From: Bacillus timonensis
GTDB taxonomy: Bacteria; Bacillota; Bacilli; Bacillales; Bacillaceae_L
Assembly (NCBI RefSeq): GCF_004799755.1
Contig: NZ_SLUB01000012.1
Coordinates: 1-64,000, forward strand
Direction of reading: 5' to 3'
DNA length: 64,000 nucleotides
The translations under genes were made by a program, and so were the position numbers. The notes under the pieces were generated by a model. It saw only the letters and a program-made list of their open reading frames with translations, ran no database searches and was not told the DNA's origin. Shown here in pieces: positions 50,467 to 59,001 of the stretch; positions within the stretch are counted from its first letter, which is position 1; the number at the start of each line of letters is the position of its first letter.

Positions 50467-50513
50467 GAAGAACAAGAAGTGACTCGTAGAAGTTAACTTG
50501 TTCTTCTTTTTTT
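50467..50513 (+). terminator. Rho-independent terminator of the exporter operon
   Basis: GAAGAACAAG (50467-50476) pairs with CTTGTTCTTC (50497-50506), followed by TTTTTTT. Confidence 0.8.
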
Positions 50514-50660
50514 ATTTTGATTATACAAGAAAAAGGTCCCTTCTTCCTTTCTTATTGTTTGATACATCATGAATGTGTAAATGATAGCATTTTACTTTTT
50601 AAAATTATTTGAAATAATAAAAAGAGAAGGTTTTTAAGTGTGAATAAGGAGGAAAATAGA

Positions 50661-51203
50661 ATGATTGAACTTCAATACTTTGAACGCTCGGATTTTAGAC
50701 AACTGATTGATTGGATTGAAACACCTCAGTTCCTGCTCCAATGGGGAGGCCCTGCATTCGAGTATCCATTAACGGAAAGCCAATTAGAAAAATATATGGA
50801 GAATGCGAATAGCAATAAATCAGAAGCAATGATTTATAAGGTATTACATAAAGAAACTGGAACTATTATTGGACATATTTCTTTGGGGAAAATTGACAGG
50901 AGGAACAAATCGGCAAGAATAGGAAAAGTATTAATTGGTGATAAAAGTGTAAGAGGCAAAGGAATTGGCCAACAAATGATTAAGGAAGTCCTAAAAATTG
51001 CATTTGAGGATTTTCACTTACATAGAGTCAGTTTGGCAGTCTTTGACTTTAATCATTCTGCTATTGCTTGTTATGAAAAAGCAGGATTTATCAAAGAGGG
51101 CTTACTTAGGGATATAGGAAAAAATGGTGAAGAATACTGGAGTGTATGGGAAATGAGTATTTTAGAGGATGAATGGGTGCAACGAAAAACCAAAGGTTAT
51201 TGA
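50661..51203 (+). CDS. GNAT acetyltransferase, RimJ/RimL-like
   Basis: A 180-aa acetyltransferase. KVLIGDKSVRGKGIGQQMIK contains the acetyl-CoA loop, and HLHRVSLAVFDFNHSAIACY with EKAGFIKEGLLRDI is the RimJ/RimL signature. ATG 50661 has AAGGAGG upstream; the GTG at 50640 is rejected. Substrate unknown. Confidence 0.88.
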   Translation: MIELQYFERSDFRQLIDWIETPQFLLQWGGPAFEYPLTESQLEKYMENANSNKSEAMIYKVLHKETGTIIGHISLGKIDRRNKSARIGKVLIGDKSVRGKGIGQQMIKEVLKIAFEDFHLHRVSLAVFDFNHSAIACYEKAGFIKEGLLRDIGKNGEEYWSVWEMSILEDEWVQRKTKGY

Positions 51204-51372
51204 TCAATAGAATTGTATTTAAATAGAATCAGGATTTTAGTGAGGAAAAAAGACATTGGAATAATGTTCTAGAAACTTTGTTGTAAAGATGCCGCAGAAA
51301 ATATAACTACAAGTTATAAGATTCCTTCTTTCATGAATATACCTTTATATAGACTGTGAATGGAAAATGGTT

Positions 51373-51837
51373 ATGGCTTTAATTGCAATTTATACGGTTG
51401 GCAGGTTAAATCAACCCTATGACCACCCTGTCTCTCGTGATTTTTATGAATTTGGATATAAAGTAATGCGTCAGGCATATGTATCAGGATATCTTATAGA
51501 AGATTTTTCATCAGAGGCAGTGCCTAACCCGAAAGAAGAAAAAGGGATTGGGTACCCTGTCGTGACATTAACTGTCTGGGAAAGCCTTCATTCTTTGTAT
51601 CGTTTTACTTATTCAGGTAAGCATAGTCAAGCGTTACGAAATAGGAGCAGATGGATGGAACCTGATCATGAGAAGCACCTTTCATATGTCGTGTGGTGGA
51701 CAGAGAAGGTGAAGGATGTCTCATGGGAAGAGGCATTTAAGAGATACGACTATTATATTCAACATGGTCCTTCGCCCTTTGCGTTTGACTTTAAGCATGC
51801 TTTTGATGAAAAAGGGGATACATGTGTCCTTACGTAG
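51373..51837 (+). CDS. DUF3291-family protein
   Basis: A 154-aa protein of the dimeric ferredoxin-like type. LIAIYTVGRLNQPYDHPVSR, VTLTVWESLHSLYRFTYSG and KHLSYVVWWTEKVKDVSWEE followed by GPSPFAF match DUF3291 throughout. ATG 51373 is preferred to ATG 51367 for spacing from the purine-rich leader. Function unknown; members may be small monooxygenase-like proteins. PhzF follows 30 bases downstream, so they may share a transcript. Confidence 0.8.
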   Translation: MALIAIYTVGRLNQPYDHPVSRDFYEFGYKVMRQAYVSGYLIEDFSSEAVPNPKEEKGIGYPVVTLTVWESLHSLYRFTYSGKHSQALRNRSRWMEPDHEKHLSYVVWWTEKVKDVSWEEAFKRYDYYIQHGPSPFAFDFKHAFDEKGDTCVLT

Positions 51838-51866
51838 GATAAAACAATAATTACTTGGAGCGATGA

Positions 51867-52748
51867 ATGGTGAAAATTAATTATTCTATTGTGGATGTGT
51901 TTTCAGAAGGAAAATATACAGGAAATCCACTCGCCGTTTTTAAAAACGCAGGAACTCTTTCTGAACGGGAAATGCAGCAAATAGCCAAAGAAATTAATTA
52001 CTCCGAAACTACTTTTATCTTGTCTAATTTGAAAAATAATAATGGTTTTGATGTTCGTATATTTACACCAAATGAAGAGGTTCCGTTTGCTGGTCACCCT
52101 ACATTAGGAACAGCTTTTATCCTTCAAAATGAAGTGCTAGAGGAACCGTTGGAAAAACTTCATCTGAATTTTAAAGCGGGACAGATACCAGTTTCATTTG
52201 ATAATCGGGAAGAAGTCCTATGGATGAAACAAAACGAACCTTCCTTTGGACAAATTTTAGATAAAAATATAATTTCGGATGTTTTAAACATAGATGGTGA
52301 ATACATTGACGATCGGTTCCCTATCCAAGAGGTTTCAACTGGACTTCCAGTCATTGTTGTCCCTTTGAAATCATTGGAGGCGGTTAAGAAAGTAAATATG
52401 AATAGAGAAAAATATTTTACGTTAATTGAACAAACGGATGCAAAAGCTATTTTGGTTTTTTCTCCGGAAACATACCGTACGGAAAATGATTTAAATGTTC
52501 GAGACTTCGCAGATTACTATGGAATTCCCGAAGATCCAGCTACGGGGAGTTCGAATGGGTGTTTAGCCGCGTACTTAGTTAAATACCGATATTTCAATAA
52601 AAGCGAAATTAACGTTCGAGTGGAACAGGGGTATGAAATAAAAAGACCTTCTTTATTATTTTTAAAAGCAGATGAAGACAACGGGAAAATGAATGTTCAT
52701 GTAGGCGGTAAAGTAGTGAAAATGGCTCAAGGTGAATGGTTTCTATAA
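51867..52748 (+). CDS. PhzF-family isomerase/epimerase-like protein
   Basis: A two-domain protein of 293 aa. The catalytic glutamate is in INYSETTFIL (about residue 46), and PFAGHPTLGTAFIL and EDPATGSSNGCLAAYL are the PhzF family motifs. The phenazine PhzF isomerises dihydro-hydroxyanthranilate; the many Bacillus homologues have unknown substrates. TGGAG lies seven bases upstream of ATG 51867. Confidence 0.88.
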   Translation: MVKINYSIVDVFSEGKYTGNPLAVFKNAGTLSEREMQQIAKEINYSETTFILSNLKNNNGFDVRIFTPNEEVPFAGHPTLGTAFILQNEVLEEPLEKLHLNFKAGQIPVSFDNREEVLWMKQNEPSFGQILDKNIISDVLNIDGEYIDDRFPIQEVSTGLPVIVVPLKSLEAVKKVNMNREKYFTLIEQTDAKAILVFSPETYRTENDLNVRDFADYYGIPEDPATGSSNGCLAAYLVKYRYFNKSEINVRVEQGYEIKRPSLLFLKADEDNGKMNVHVGGKVVKMAQGEWFL

Positions 52749-52772
52749 TACATAAAAGTAGTAATTCATTTA

Positions 52773-52916
52773 GAGGAGGAATGGAATGTAGGTGGAATAC
52801 AATCTCAACAAATGGCGATAGATCATATTACGAATTATGCTAGGAACCATAGTCTGGAAGCTAAAGAACGGATAAACCACATGCTAAACATGACGAATAT
52901 CCCAAGCGATGTTTAA
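52773..52916 (+). pseudogene. Possible coding remnant
   Basis: One frame reads WNVGGIQSQQMAIDHITNYA, then RNHSLEAKERINHMLN and ends TAA at 52916. It looks protein-like but lacks a good start; ATG 52812 would give only 34 residues with no ribosome site. It may be the tail of a lost gene. Family not recognised. Nothing else is seen between PhzF and the next GNAT gene. Confidence 0.3.
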
Positions 52917-53003
52917 TAATGCGGTTAGTAGAGATTTTACCCTGAAATTTACAAATTTAGTGTAAAGTAATGATAAAGTAATTGATTAAGAGGTGGGAAA
53001 ACG

Positions 53004-53450
53004 ATGGAAATATTTCAAGCAACAATAGAAGATTTAGATGGTGTAGCAAACTTATTTAATTCGTATCGAATGTTTTATCAACAAGAATCCGATGTGGAAG
53101 GCGCCATGACTTACATAAAAGCGCGAATGGAAACCAATGAATCTGTTATCTTTGTGGCTAAAGATAAAGAAAACTATGTTGGCTTCACTCAACTGTATCC
53201 TACATTTTCGTCTATATCGATGAAAAAGGTTTGGATCTTAAATGATTTGTATGTTGATTCAAAGGCGAGAAAACAAGGTGTTGGAGAAAGGCTTTTACAG
53301 AAAGCAAAAGAATACGCACTTGAAACAGGTGCTAAAAGCCTTAGTCTCAGTACAGCACCAGATAACCATACTGCGCAACGATTATATGAAAAGAATGGAT
53401 ATAAGAGGGATTCTCAATTTTATCATTATGAATTAGAGTTAGCTGAATAA
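53004..53450 (+). CDS. GNAT-family N-acetyltransferase
   Basis: A 148-aa acetyltransferase. LNDLYVDSKARKQGVGERLL is the acetyl-CoA binding loop, and SLSTAPDNHTAQRLYEKNGY is the C-terminal motif. GAGGTGGG lies upstream of ATG 53004. It probably acetylates a small amine; substrate unknown. A decayed terminator-like stem (53463-53495) follows. Confidence 0.88.
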   Translation: MEIFQATIEDLDGVANLFNSYRMFYQQESDVEGAMTYIKARMETNESVIFVAKDKENYVGFTQLYPTFSSISMKKVWILNDLYVDSKARKQGVGERLLQKAKEYALETGAKSLSLSTAPDNHTAQRLYEKNGYKRDSQFYHYELELAE

Positions 53451-53587
53451 CTTTTTACTTAGAAGCGTTGATCCAAAAGGATGATCGCTTTTTTGCAGTG
53501 GAGATATTTTTGAATGAATGAACAGGACAGGAAAAATTCTGTCATGAGTTGAATATATATGAAATATTTAAGTTAGGAGGACGATAA

Positions 53588-54091
53588 ATGTTTCAAACAC
53601 TAAACGGTTTTTTTACATTATGGAAATTTGAATCAGATGCTACGCAAAAAATTCTTAATCAACTTACAGATGAATCCTTATCCCAAGAAGTAACACCTCA
53701 AAATTGGACTCTAGGCCGAATCGCGTGGCATACTGTAACGGCAATTGGTGTTATCGCTTCTCAAACAGATCTCTCCTTTGACTCGCCTACACAAGATTAT
53801 CCTGTCCCAACCTCAGCAAAGTACATATTAGAAAGCTATAAAAAAGCAAGTGTCGCTTTGTGTGAAGCTTTACAAAACCAATGGACTGACGAAAAACTTA
53901 AGGAAGTACAAGATGTTTTCGGACAGAACTTTTCCAATTCCGAACTGCTATTTTTTATGATTCAACATCAGATTCACCATCGTGGTCAAATGACCATTCT
54001 TATGCGTCAAGCGGGTTTACCTGTCCCAGGCATATATGGACCAGCAAAAGAGGAATGGGCTGTGATTGGAAGGGAAGCACCTAAGATGTGA
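53588..54091 (+). CDS. DinB-family protein
   Basis: A four-helix bundle protein of 167 aa. Metal ligands lie in GRIAWHTVTAIG (about residue 48) and MIQHQIHHRGQMTIL (about residues 134-138). LFFMIQHQIHHRGQM is the diagnostic block of DinB/YfiT proteins, which include thiol transferases using bacillithiol. GGAGG lies upstream of ATG 53588. The remnant at 27128-27415 is a relative. Confidence 0.88.
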   Translation: MFQTLNGFFTLWKFESDATQKILNQLTDESLSQEVTPQNWTLGRIAWHTVTAIGVIASQTDLSFDSPTQDYPVPTSAKYILESYKKASVALCEALQNQWTDEKLKEVQDVFGQNFSNSELLFFMIQHQIHHRGQMTILMRQAGLPVPGIYGPAKEEWAVIGREAPKM

Positions 54092-54105
54092 ATGAATCAA
54101 ACCAT

Positions 54106-54156
54106 ATAGGTGTAAAAAAAGGCCGGAAGCTCAAAAAGAGTTTCCGCTACACCTAT
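54106..54156. terminator. Bidirectional terminator between convergent genes
   Basis: ATAGGTGTA (54106-54114) and TACACCTAT (54148-54156) pair perfectly, with an inner GCCGGAAGCTC / GAGTTTCCGC hairpin and A/T runs. Confidence 0.6.
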
Positions 54157-55599
54157 TTAAGCATTTTTCATTTTTCTTCTAGTGACAAGGAGAAGGGCGC
54201 CGTTTACAAACAATAACACGGTTAAGAATACTGTGAGGAGAGCAATATCAGCTGCAAATAATGTGATTGAATGCCAAGGTGATGATGAAAAAAAGATGAG
54301 CAATGGAATTAATATAATAGCTAGTAAAACCATTATTATTCCTAAAGCTATATTCATACGACGATATTCAATTTCTTTAATAGATTTATAGTTTAATAGG
54401 ATTCGAATAAAGTTTCCTGCAAGAATCAATAGTAAAAGAGTAATAGCAATTTGAACAGTTGGTTTATAGGCATCCACATCCATTGGTTCTTCGCCATTCA
54501 TAATGGATATAATCCCATTCCTGAAATGGATAAGGGCGGCTTCTTCTAAAATATGTTCCTTATTTGTTAAAATGACAGCTCCCCACTTGCTTTCAGGATA
54601 GAAAAAAAGGTCTGTCCGAGAGTCAGGGGTGGATCCGGAATGCCAGATCATTTCGTTGTCAGAATCTGGGTCTGTTATTCTCCAACCAAAGCCATAATAC
54701 CGTGATTCTCCTGTTTTCACATGTGGTGAAAAGGCCAGATTTAAAAGCTCTTCGTTCACAAGTTTTTTCGTATTCCCGTCAATTAGGGCCTTCAAATAAT
54801 GAACCATGTCATTTGAACTTGCTGCTATGTATCCGTACGGGGCACCGCCATTGTCATATGGGACTTTACTTTTAACAGGGAATCCGAACCAGGATTGGTA
54901 GCCTGATTGATACCCTCGGTCAGTTGCTCTTTCCATGTCGGCGGCAGCATGATTCATTCCTAATGGTTTAAAAACACGTTTATCCATAAAGTCTGCATAA
55001 GATCGCCCAGACACTTCCTCAATTAATGCTGCAAGAATAGAGTAGTTTGCATTACTGTATTGGTGTTTAGTTCCAGGAGTTTCTGTCAATTTTGTATCTG
55101 AGAGTAATTGTATATTCGTTTGAATTGCATCGGGCTCATTAGACCCTAAATCTGAGATGGTCATCCCTTTATATGTACTAAACCCACTAGTTTGTGTAAG
55201 AAGTTGTTTAATGGTTATCTTTGATGCAGCCTTTTTATCTTTTAGCGTAAAAGAGGGGAGGTGTTTTTTGATTGGATCCTCTAGTCCTATCATTCCTTCT
55301 TCTGCAAGTTTAAGAACTGCAAGTGCTGTGAAGGACTTGCTAATGGAACCTAATAAAAATGGAGTGTCAGGTGTTACTTCTAATTCATTCCCTCCTGTTT
55401 TTCCAAATGATTCAGAGTATATGACCTTATCATTTTCAACAATTGAAACCGCAGCACCTGGGATGCGTTGCTCTTCGATGTATCTCTCAATATACAAATG
55501 TAACTTTGACTCTATCGTATCCTGGGCAGAACTTTGAGAAGAGGGCAACAAGAATATGATTATTATCGTAAAAATGAGGTAATGTGATATTCTTTTCAC
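54157..55599 (-). CDS. Membrane-anchored serine beta-lactamase-family hydrolase
   Basis: A class C beta-lactamase/esterase-fold protein of about 480 aa. A signal segment (1-26) precedes the domain. The nucleophile motif SISK is at 85-88, the Y-S-N motif is in HQYSNANYS, and WHSGSTPDSRTD supplies the third motif. Four C-terminal helices tether it to the membrane. GTG 55599 follows GAGGAGG; the frame from 55692 is rejected. It is the last gene of a PadR-headed operon. It could be a peptidase or esterase; beta-lactam activity is not implied. Confidence 0.85.
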   Translation of the reverse strand: MKRISHYLIFTIIIIFLLPSSQSSAQDTIESKLHLYIERYIEEQRIPGAAVSIVENDKVIYSESFGKTGGNELEVTPDTPFLLGSISKSFTALAVLKLAEEGMIGLEDPIKKHLPSFTLKDKKAASKITIKQLLTQTSGFSTYKGMTISDLGSNEPDAIQTNIQLLSDTKLTETPGTKHQYSNANYSILAALIEEVSGRSYADFMDKRVFKPLGMNHAAADMERATDRGYQSGYQSWFGFPVKSKVPYDNGGAPYGYIAASSNDMVHYLKALIDGNTKKLVNEELLNLAFSPHVKTGESRYYGFGWRITDPDSDNEMIWHSGSTPDSRTDLFFYPESKWGAVILTNKEHILEEAALIHFRNGIISIMNGEEPMDVDAYKPTVQIAITLLLLILAGNFIRILLNYKSIKEIEYRRMNIALGIIMVLLAIILIPLLIFFSSSPWHSITLFAADIALLTVFLTVLLFVNGALLLVTRRKMKNA

Positions 55600-56084
55600 C
55601 TTGTCGACCACCTCCTCAAAATGACAGTTATAACAACCGAAAAGGCGAGGGCTGTGAATAAGCTTATTGAAACTAGTAACGTATTCCACCATGGCTGTTC
55701 AGAAATTCGATAAATGATATTGTATTCAAACGACTTTTGCTGTGAGAAAGATTGGGTTAAAAATAAGGATAAGATTAACTGACTGAATAGATACACAACT
55801 GGAAATGAGATGGCCCCCAAAAAGAAAGGAAATGGTTTTAATTTCTGTTTTTCTGGATATTCCTTATCGATCCCGTATATTTCTAAATAATCTTTAACGA
55901 GTGTTTCAGAATCGCCAAGTTGTTCGATGCTATTTTCACCGTTTTCATGTGAGGATGAAATGTGATCCAATAACTGCTCTTTAATGCTATTCAATTGCTC
56001 CTTATTAATCTTGTATTTTTTTAATTCCAAAAGAACCTTTTCTACATAATCTTTTTCAATTTTTGTTAATGTAGTCATCTTCAT
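55596..56084 (-). CDS. HAAS-type membrane protein (PadR partner)
   Basis: A protein of about 162 aa. The N-terminal helical domain (EKDYVEKVLLELKKYKINKE through LGDSETLVKDYLEIYG) matches the HAAS/DUF1700-like domain associated with PadR. Two membrane helices follow. AAGGAG lies upstream of ATG 56084 and the gene overlaps PadR by 29 bases and the next gene by four. HAAS proteins probably sense envelope signals and influence the PadR regulator; this is an inference from the family. Confidence 0.8.
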   Translation of the reverse strand: MKMTTLTKIEKDYVEKVLLELKKYKINKEQLNSIKEQLLDHISSSHENGENSIEQLGDSETLVKDYLEIYGIDKEYPEKQKLKPFPFFLGAISFPVVYLFSQLILSLFLTQSFSQQKSFEYNIIYRISEQPWWNTLLVSISLFTALAFSVVITVILRRWSTR

Positions 56085-56415
56085 TTGTCTCCTTCATGTT
56101 ATTAGCAAGTAAGGACTTTATATCATTTTGTAAATGAAGCCATTCGGCTATTTTATTTGTAAGGGCACGTTGACCATTTTTATTGATTTCATAATACACT
56201 CTTACTTTTCCTGATTCAGTTAATTCCCTTGATGTATAAACCAATTCCTGCTCGCTAAGTTTTGTGAGGATTGGATAAATACTGCCTACTCCTTTCAACT
56301 TTAAATTATGTTTTTCTAGTTCCTTCATAATTTCGTATCCATAGCTTTTCTGACGAGATAAAATTGATAACACACACATTTCTAAATGTCCTTTTATTAA
56401 ACTTGTTCTGTCCAT
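56056..56415 (-). CDS. PadR-family transcriptional regulator
   Basis: A 119-aa winged-helix regulator with LEMCVLSILSRQKSYGYEIM, VGSIYPILTKLSEQELVYTS and GKVRVYYEINKNGQRAL, the standard PadR blocks. Its gene starts a three-gene operon (PadR, HAAS membrane protein, serine hydrolase). A perfect 9-bp palindrome lies about 20 bases upstream and is its probable autoregulatory operator. Confidence 0.9.
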   Translation of the reverse strand: MDRTSLIKGHLEMCVLSILSRQKSYGYEIMKELEKHNLKLKGVGSIYPILTKLSEQELVYTSRELTESGKVRVYYEINKNGQRALTNKIAEWLHLQNDIKSLLANNMKETNEDDYINKN

Positions 56416-56434
56416 ATTTACACTTTAATTCAAC

Positions 56435-56457
56435 TATATACTTCAATCAAGTATATA
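56435..56457. promoter_or_regulatory. Palindromic operator of the PadR operon
   Basis: TATATACTT (56435-56443), a 5-base centre and AAGTATATA (56449-56457) form a perfect inverted repeat. It lies just upstream of the PadR start codon, between the divergent PadR and signal peptidase genes. The ATACT...AGTAT form fits known PadR-type sites. Confidence 0.7.
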
Positions 56458-56616
56458 ATTGTAAAAAATATAAAGATGGATAAAATCATCGTAAGATTAA
56501 CAAAAATAATCCTTTGGTTGCGCTGTATCTAGCAGGAATTTGAACTTATTTGTGGAATATAATAATTAAAACAGGATTCCTTGTTCAAAGAATAGAAAAC
56601 GTGAGAAGGTGAAGAA

Positions 56617-57162
56617 TTGGTTGAAAAGAGAAATGAGATTTGGGAATGGATGAAAGCCCTCTTTATTGCAATTATTGTAGCTTTTATTGTTCGTGCCTTT
56701 TTCTTTACTCCTGTTGTCGTGGAAGGGGCTTCGATGGCGCCGACTTTGCACGATCAAAATCGAATGATTGTCACAAAAATAGGAGAACCGAAACGATTTG
56801 ATATTGTTGTCTTTCACGCGACAGGGGAAAAAGACTTTATTAAAAGAGTAATTGGTTTACCAGGAGATCGCATCGAATATAAAAATGATACGTTGTATAT
56901 AAACGGTGAACCTTACAATGAGCCCTATTTAGATAAAAGTAAAGAAGCTGTAAAGGATGGTCCACTCACGTATTCATTTACACTAAGGGAAACCCCGGTT
57001 GGTGGTGATGTGGTCCCAGAAGGACATTTATTTGTAATGGGAGACAATCGCCGAAATAGTATGGATAGTCGTCACATCGGGGCAATTCCAATGGAAAAGA
57101 TAGTCGGAACCACGAATATTGTGTTATGGCCAATTCAGGAGATCAAAATAATTGATAAATAA
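56617..57162 (+). CDS. Type I signal peptidase
   Basis: A membrane-bound serine/lysine protease of 181 aa that cleaves signal peptides of secreted preproteins. One N-terminal helix (about 10-30) anchors it. The catalytic serine S39 lies in VEGASMAPTL and the general base K76 in DFIKRVIGLPGD; VMGDNRRNSMDSRHIG is box E. TTG 56617 has GAGAAGGTGA upstream. It is the short P-type SipS/SipT form. Monocistronic. Confidence 0.93.
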   Translation: MVEKRNEIWEWMKALFIAIIVAFIVRAFFFTPVVVEGASMAPTLHDQNRMIVTKIGEPKRFDIVVFHATGEKDFIKRVIGLPGDRIEYKNDTLYINGEPYNEPYLDKSKEAVKDGPLTYSFTLRETPVGGDVVPEGHLFVMGDNRRNSMDSRHIGAIPMEKIVGTTNIVLWPIQEIKIIDK

Positions 57163-57170
57163 ATTCTAGA

Positions 57171-57196
57171 AAGGTGCGCTCCAATAGCACCTTTTT
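57171..57196 (+). terminator. Rho-independent terminator
   Basis: AAGGTGCG..CGCACCTT-like stem (AAGGTGC 57171, GCACCTT 57187), followed by TTT. Confidence 0.75.
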
Positions 57197-57331
57197 GCCA
57201 TTTAGTTGCCCGACTTGAGGAAACTGTTCCCTGCTTCCCAACAAACTTCATTTAATCTGCACACAGAGTTTACTTGGCTTTAATATTCGGATGGTATGAT
57301 TGCTTTACCAACGAATAAGGAGGCATTTTAA

Positions 57332-58129
57332 ATGAATGTACGTGCAATATTTATTGACATGGATGGGACATTGTTAACAGCCTCAAATAACATTTCTCAA
57401 CGAAACTTGGAAGCTATTTATCGGTTGATTAATCAGGGAGTAAAGGTCTTTCTAGCCACTGGTCGACACTATGAAGTAACTGCTCCGTACCATAAAGAAA
57501 TTGGATTGCGAACTCCCATGATCTGTTTGAATGGGGCCGCTATTCACGAAGCATTGACGGGAAAAGCGATACAAACGAGAACTGTCCGATTAAACGAAGA
57601 ACGATTTCATCATCTGACTGCTGAAAGACCTTGTAATGTTATCGTTCATACAGCAGAGGGGCTTTATTGTAAGGAACAAGATGATGAAGTCGATTATTGG
57701 ACAAAGGTGGGCCAAATTCCGCCACGATATATTGGGGATTTAAGGCAAGCGGATTATGAAGATGTTCTTAAATATAGTGTTCGTACAGGTTCAGCAAATC
57801 CTGAGTTTTCAGCTTTATTTAAAAAGGAAGCAGAAGTCATCGATTGGAATGACGGGTTTGAATTAATTGCTCCTAAAGTTTCTAAATGGTCTGCGATAAA
57901 AAGCTTAATTCATGCCTATCGAATAAACCCAAACGAAGTTGTTGCCATTGGAGATGGACCCAATGATATCGAAATGCTTCGTCATGCTGGTACAGGTGTA
58001 GCAATGGGGAACGCAAGTGAGGATGTTAAAACAGCGGCTGATTTTGTGACAGGGCACCACCAAAATGATGGATTAGCTGACTTTATCGAACGTTATCTTT
58101 GTAAACCATATGAACCGTTTGCTTTGTAA
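57332..58129 (+). CDS. Cof-type HAD phosphatase
   Basis: A 265-aa HAD-superfamily phosphatase of the Cof/YbiV class. Motif I is FIDMDGTLL (nucleophile D9), motif II is FLATGRHYE, the lysine is in KYSVRTG/VSKWSAIKSL, and motif IV is IGDGPNDIEMLRHAG. The C2B cap fills about 85-190. Substrates are usually sugar or nucleotide phosphates. AAGGAGG lies upstream of ATG 57332. Confidence 0.9.
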   Translation: MNVRAIFIDMDGTLLTASNNISQRNLEAIYRLINQGVKVFLATGRHYEVTAPYHKEIGLRTPMICLNGAAIHEALTGKAIQTRTVRLNEERFHHLTAERPCNVIVHTAEGLYCKEQDDEVDYWTKVGQIPPRYIGDLRQADYEDVLKYSVRTGSANPEFSALFKKEAEVIDWNDGFELIAPKVSKWSAIKSLIHAYRINPNEVVAIGDGPNDIEMLRHAGTGVAMGNASEDVKTAADFVTGHHQNDGLADFIERYLCKPYEPFAL

Positions 58130-58211
58130 TTAAAGTTAAATGGTATAATAAATTTAGCTATCTTTTCACAGTTAAAATCTAAATACACAATACAAGTCGA
58201 AGTTTGATAAC

Positions 58212-58246
58212 AACAGGAGCCATCAGTATGATTGTTCCTGTTTTTT
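58212..58246 (+). terminator. Rho-independent terminator
   Basis: AACAGGA (58212-58218) pairs with TCCTGTT (58236-58242), followed by TTTT. Confidence 0.7.
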
Positions 58247-58270
58247 ATTTGAAAAAAGGAAGGAGGAGGT

Positions 58271-58611
58271 TCGGTAGCCAATGCAGGCTTTGTTGACCTC
58301 GGTGATCAGATAATCATTTCGATACATTTAACACACAGCAATCCTCGGAATATTTAAAAGCGTTCGCAGAAAAAATAACCAGCCAACCAGTAACAACGGT
58401 CACTAATAGTCATTGGCACGATGACCATATTCGCGGTAACCAAACCTTCAAAGAAAGTAAAATCATCTCAAGTGAAATCACTTATTCAAAAATGAAAGAA
58501 CTCCATCCTTCACGAATGAACAAACAGAAAAGCGATATTGAAGGACTGTCAAACTACATTCAATCATTAAAAAAACAAGGAAAAATGCTTCGTGGAGCAT
58601 TGAAAAACTAA
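58271..58611 (+). pseudogene. Metallo-beta-lactamase-fold gene, truncated and frameshifted
   Basis: Fragments read GSVANAGFVDLGDQIII, then a one-base loss in the codons for FDTFNTQQ shifts the frame, then SSEYLKAFAEKITSQPVTTV and TNSHWHDDHIRGNQTFKESK. The zinc motif H-x-H-x-D-H is intact (SHWHDDH). The N-terminal 20-30 residues and the C-terminal half of the domain are missing; the frame ends at TAA 58611. The gene is clearly dead. Confidence 0.85.
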
Positions 58612-58636
58612 ATTAAATTAAGGAGAGTAATGTGAA

Positions 58637-58987
58637 ATGAGTCTATTGGAGCGGATTGACACCATTTGTTTAACAGTGAGTGACGTTGAAAAAGCAAGTA
58701 CTTGGTATCAAGAAGTTTTGGAATTAAGCGAATCCTATAATGGAGGTCATTATCGGATATTGAGTGTAGGAAATAGTGGAGTACCTTTAACGATTGAGGA
58801 GGGAAAGGTAAACCCATCAAATAGACAAGTTTACCCTATTTTTTACACGGAAAATATCGAAGAAGTGTATAAAGTGCTACAAGAAAAACATGTTAAGGTC
58901 AGTAAAATACAAATTGATGGAGTGAATCGATTTTTTGAATTTTATGACCCTGATGGTAATAAGCTGGAAGTTTGTTATTGGAAGTAG
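58637..58987 (+). CDS. VOC-family protein, short
   Basis: A 116-aa single-domain VOC protein. RIDTICLTVSDVEKASTWYQ, then YPIFYTENIEEVYKVLQEKH and FFEFYDPDGNKLEVCYWK, cover the fold. The first position that is usually histidine is threonine here (DTICLT), so metal binding is doubtful. AAGGAGA lies upstream of ATG 58637. Confidence 0.82.
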   Translation: MSLLERIDTICLTVSDVEKASTWYQEVLELSESYNGGHYRILSVGNSGVPLTIEEGKVNPSNRQVYPIFYTENIEEVYKVLQEKHVKVSKIQIDGVNRFFEFYDPDGNKLEVCYWK

Positions 58988-59001
58988 GGTGTTATAGTGT
59001 A

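Noticed and set aside
52773-52916. Short plus-strand coding gene after PhzF
   Set aside because: The sequence looks protein-like but lacks a start codon with a ribosome site, so it is listed only as a remnant.
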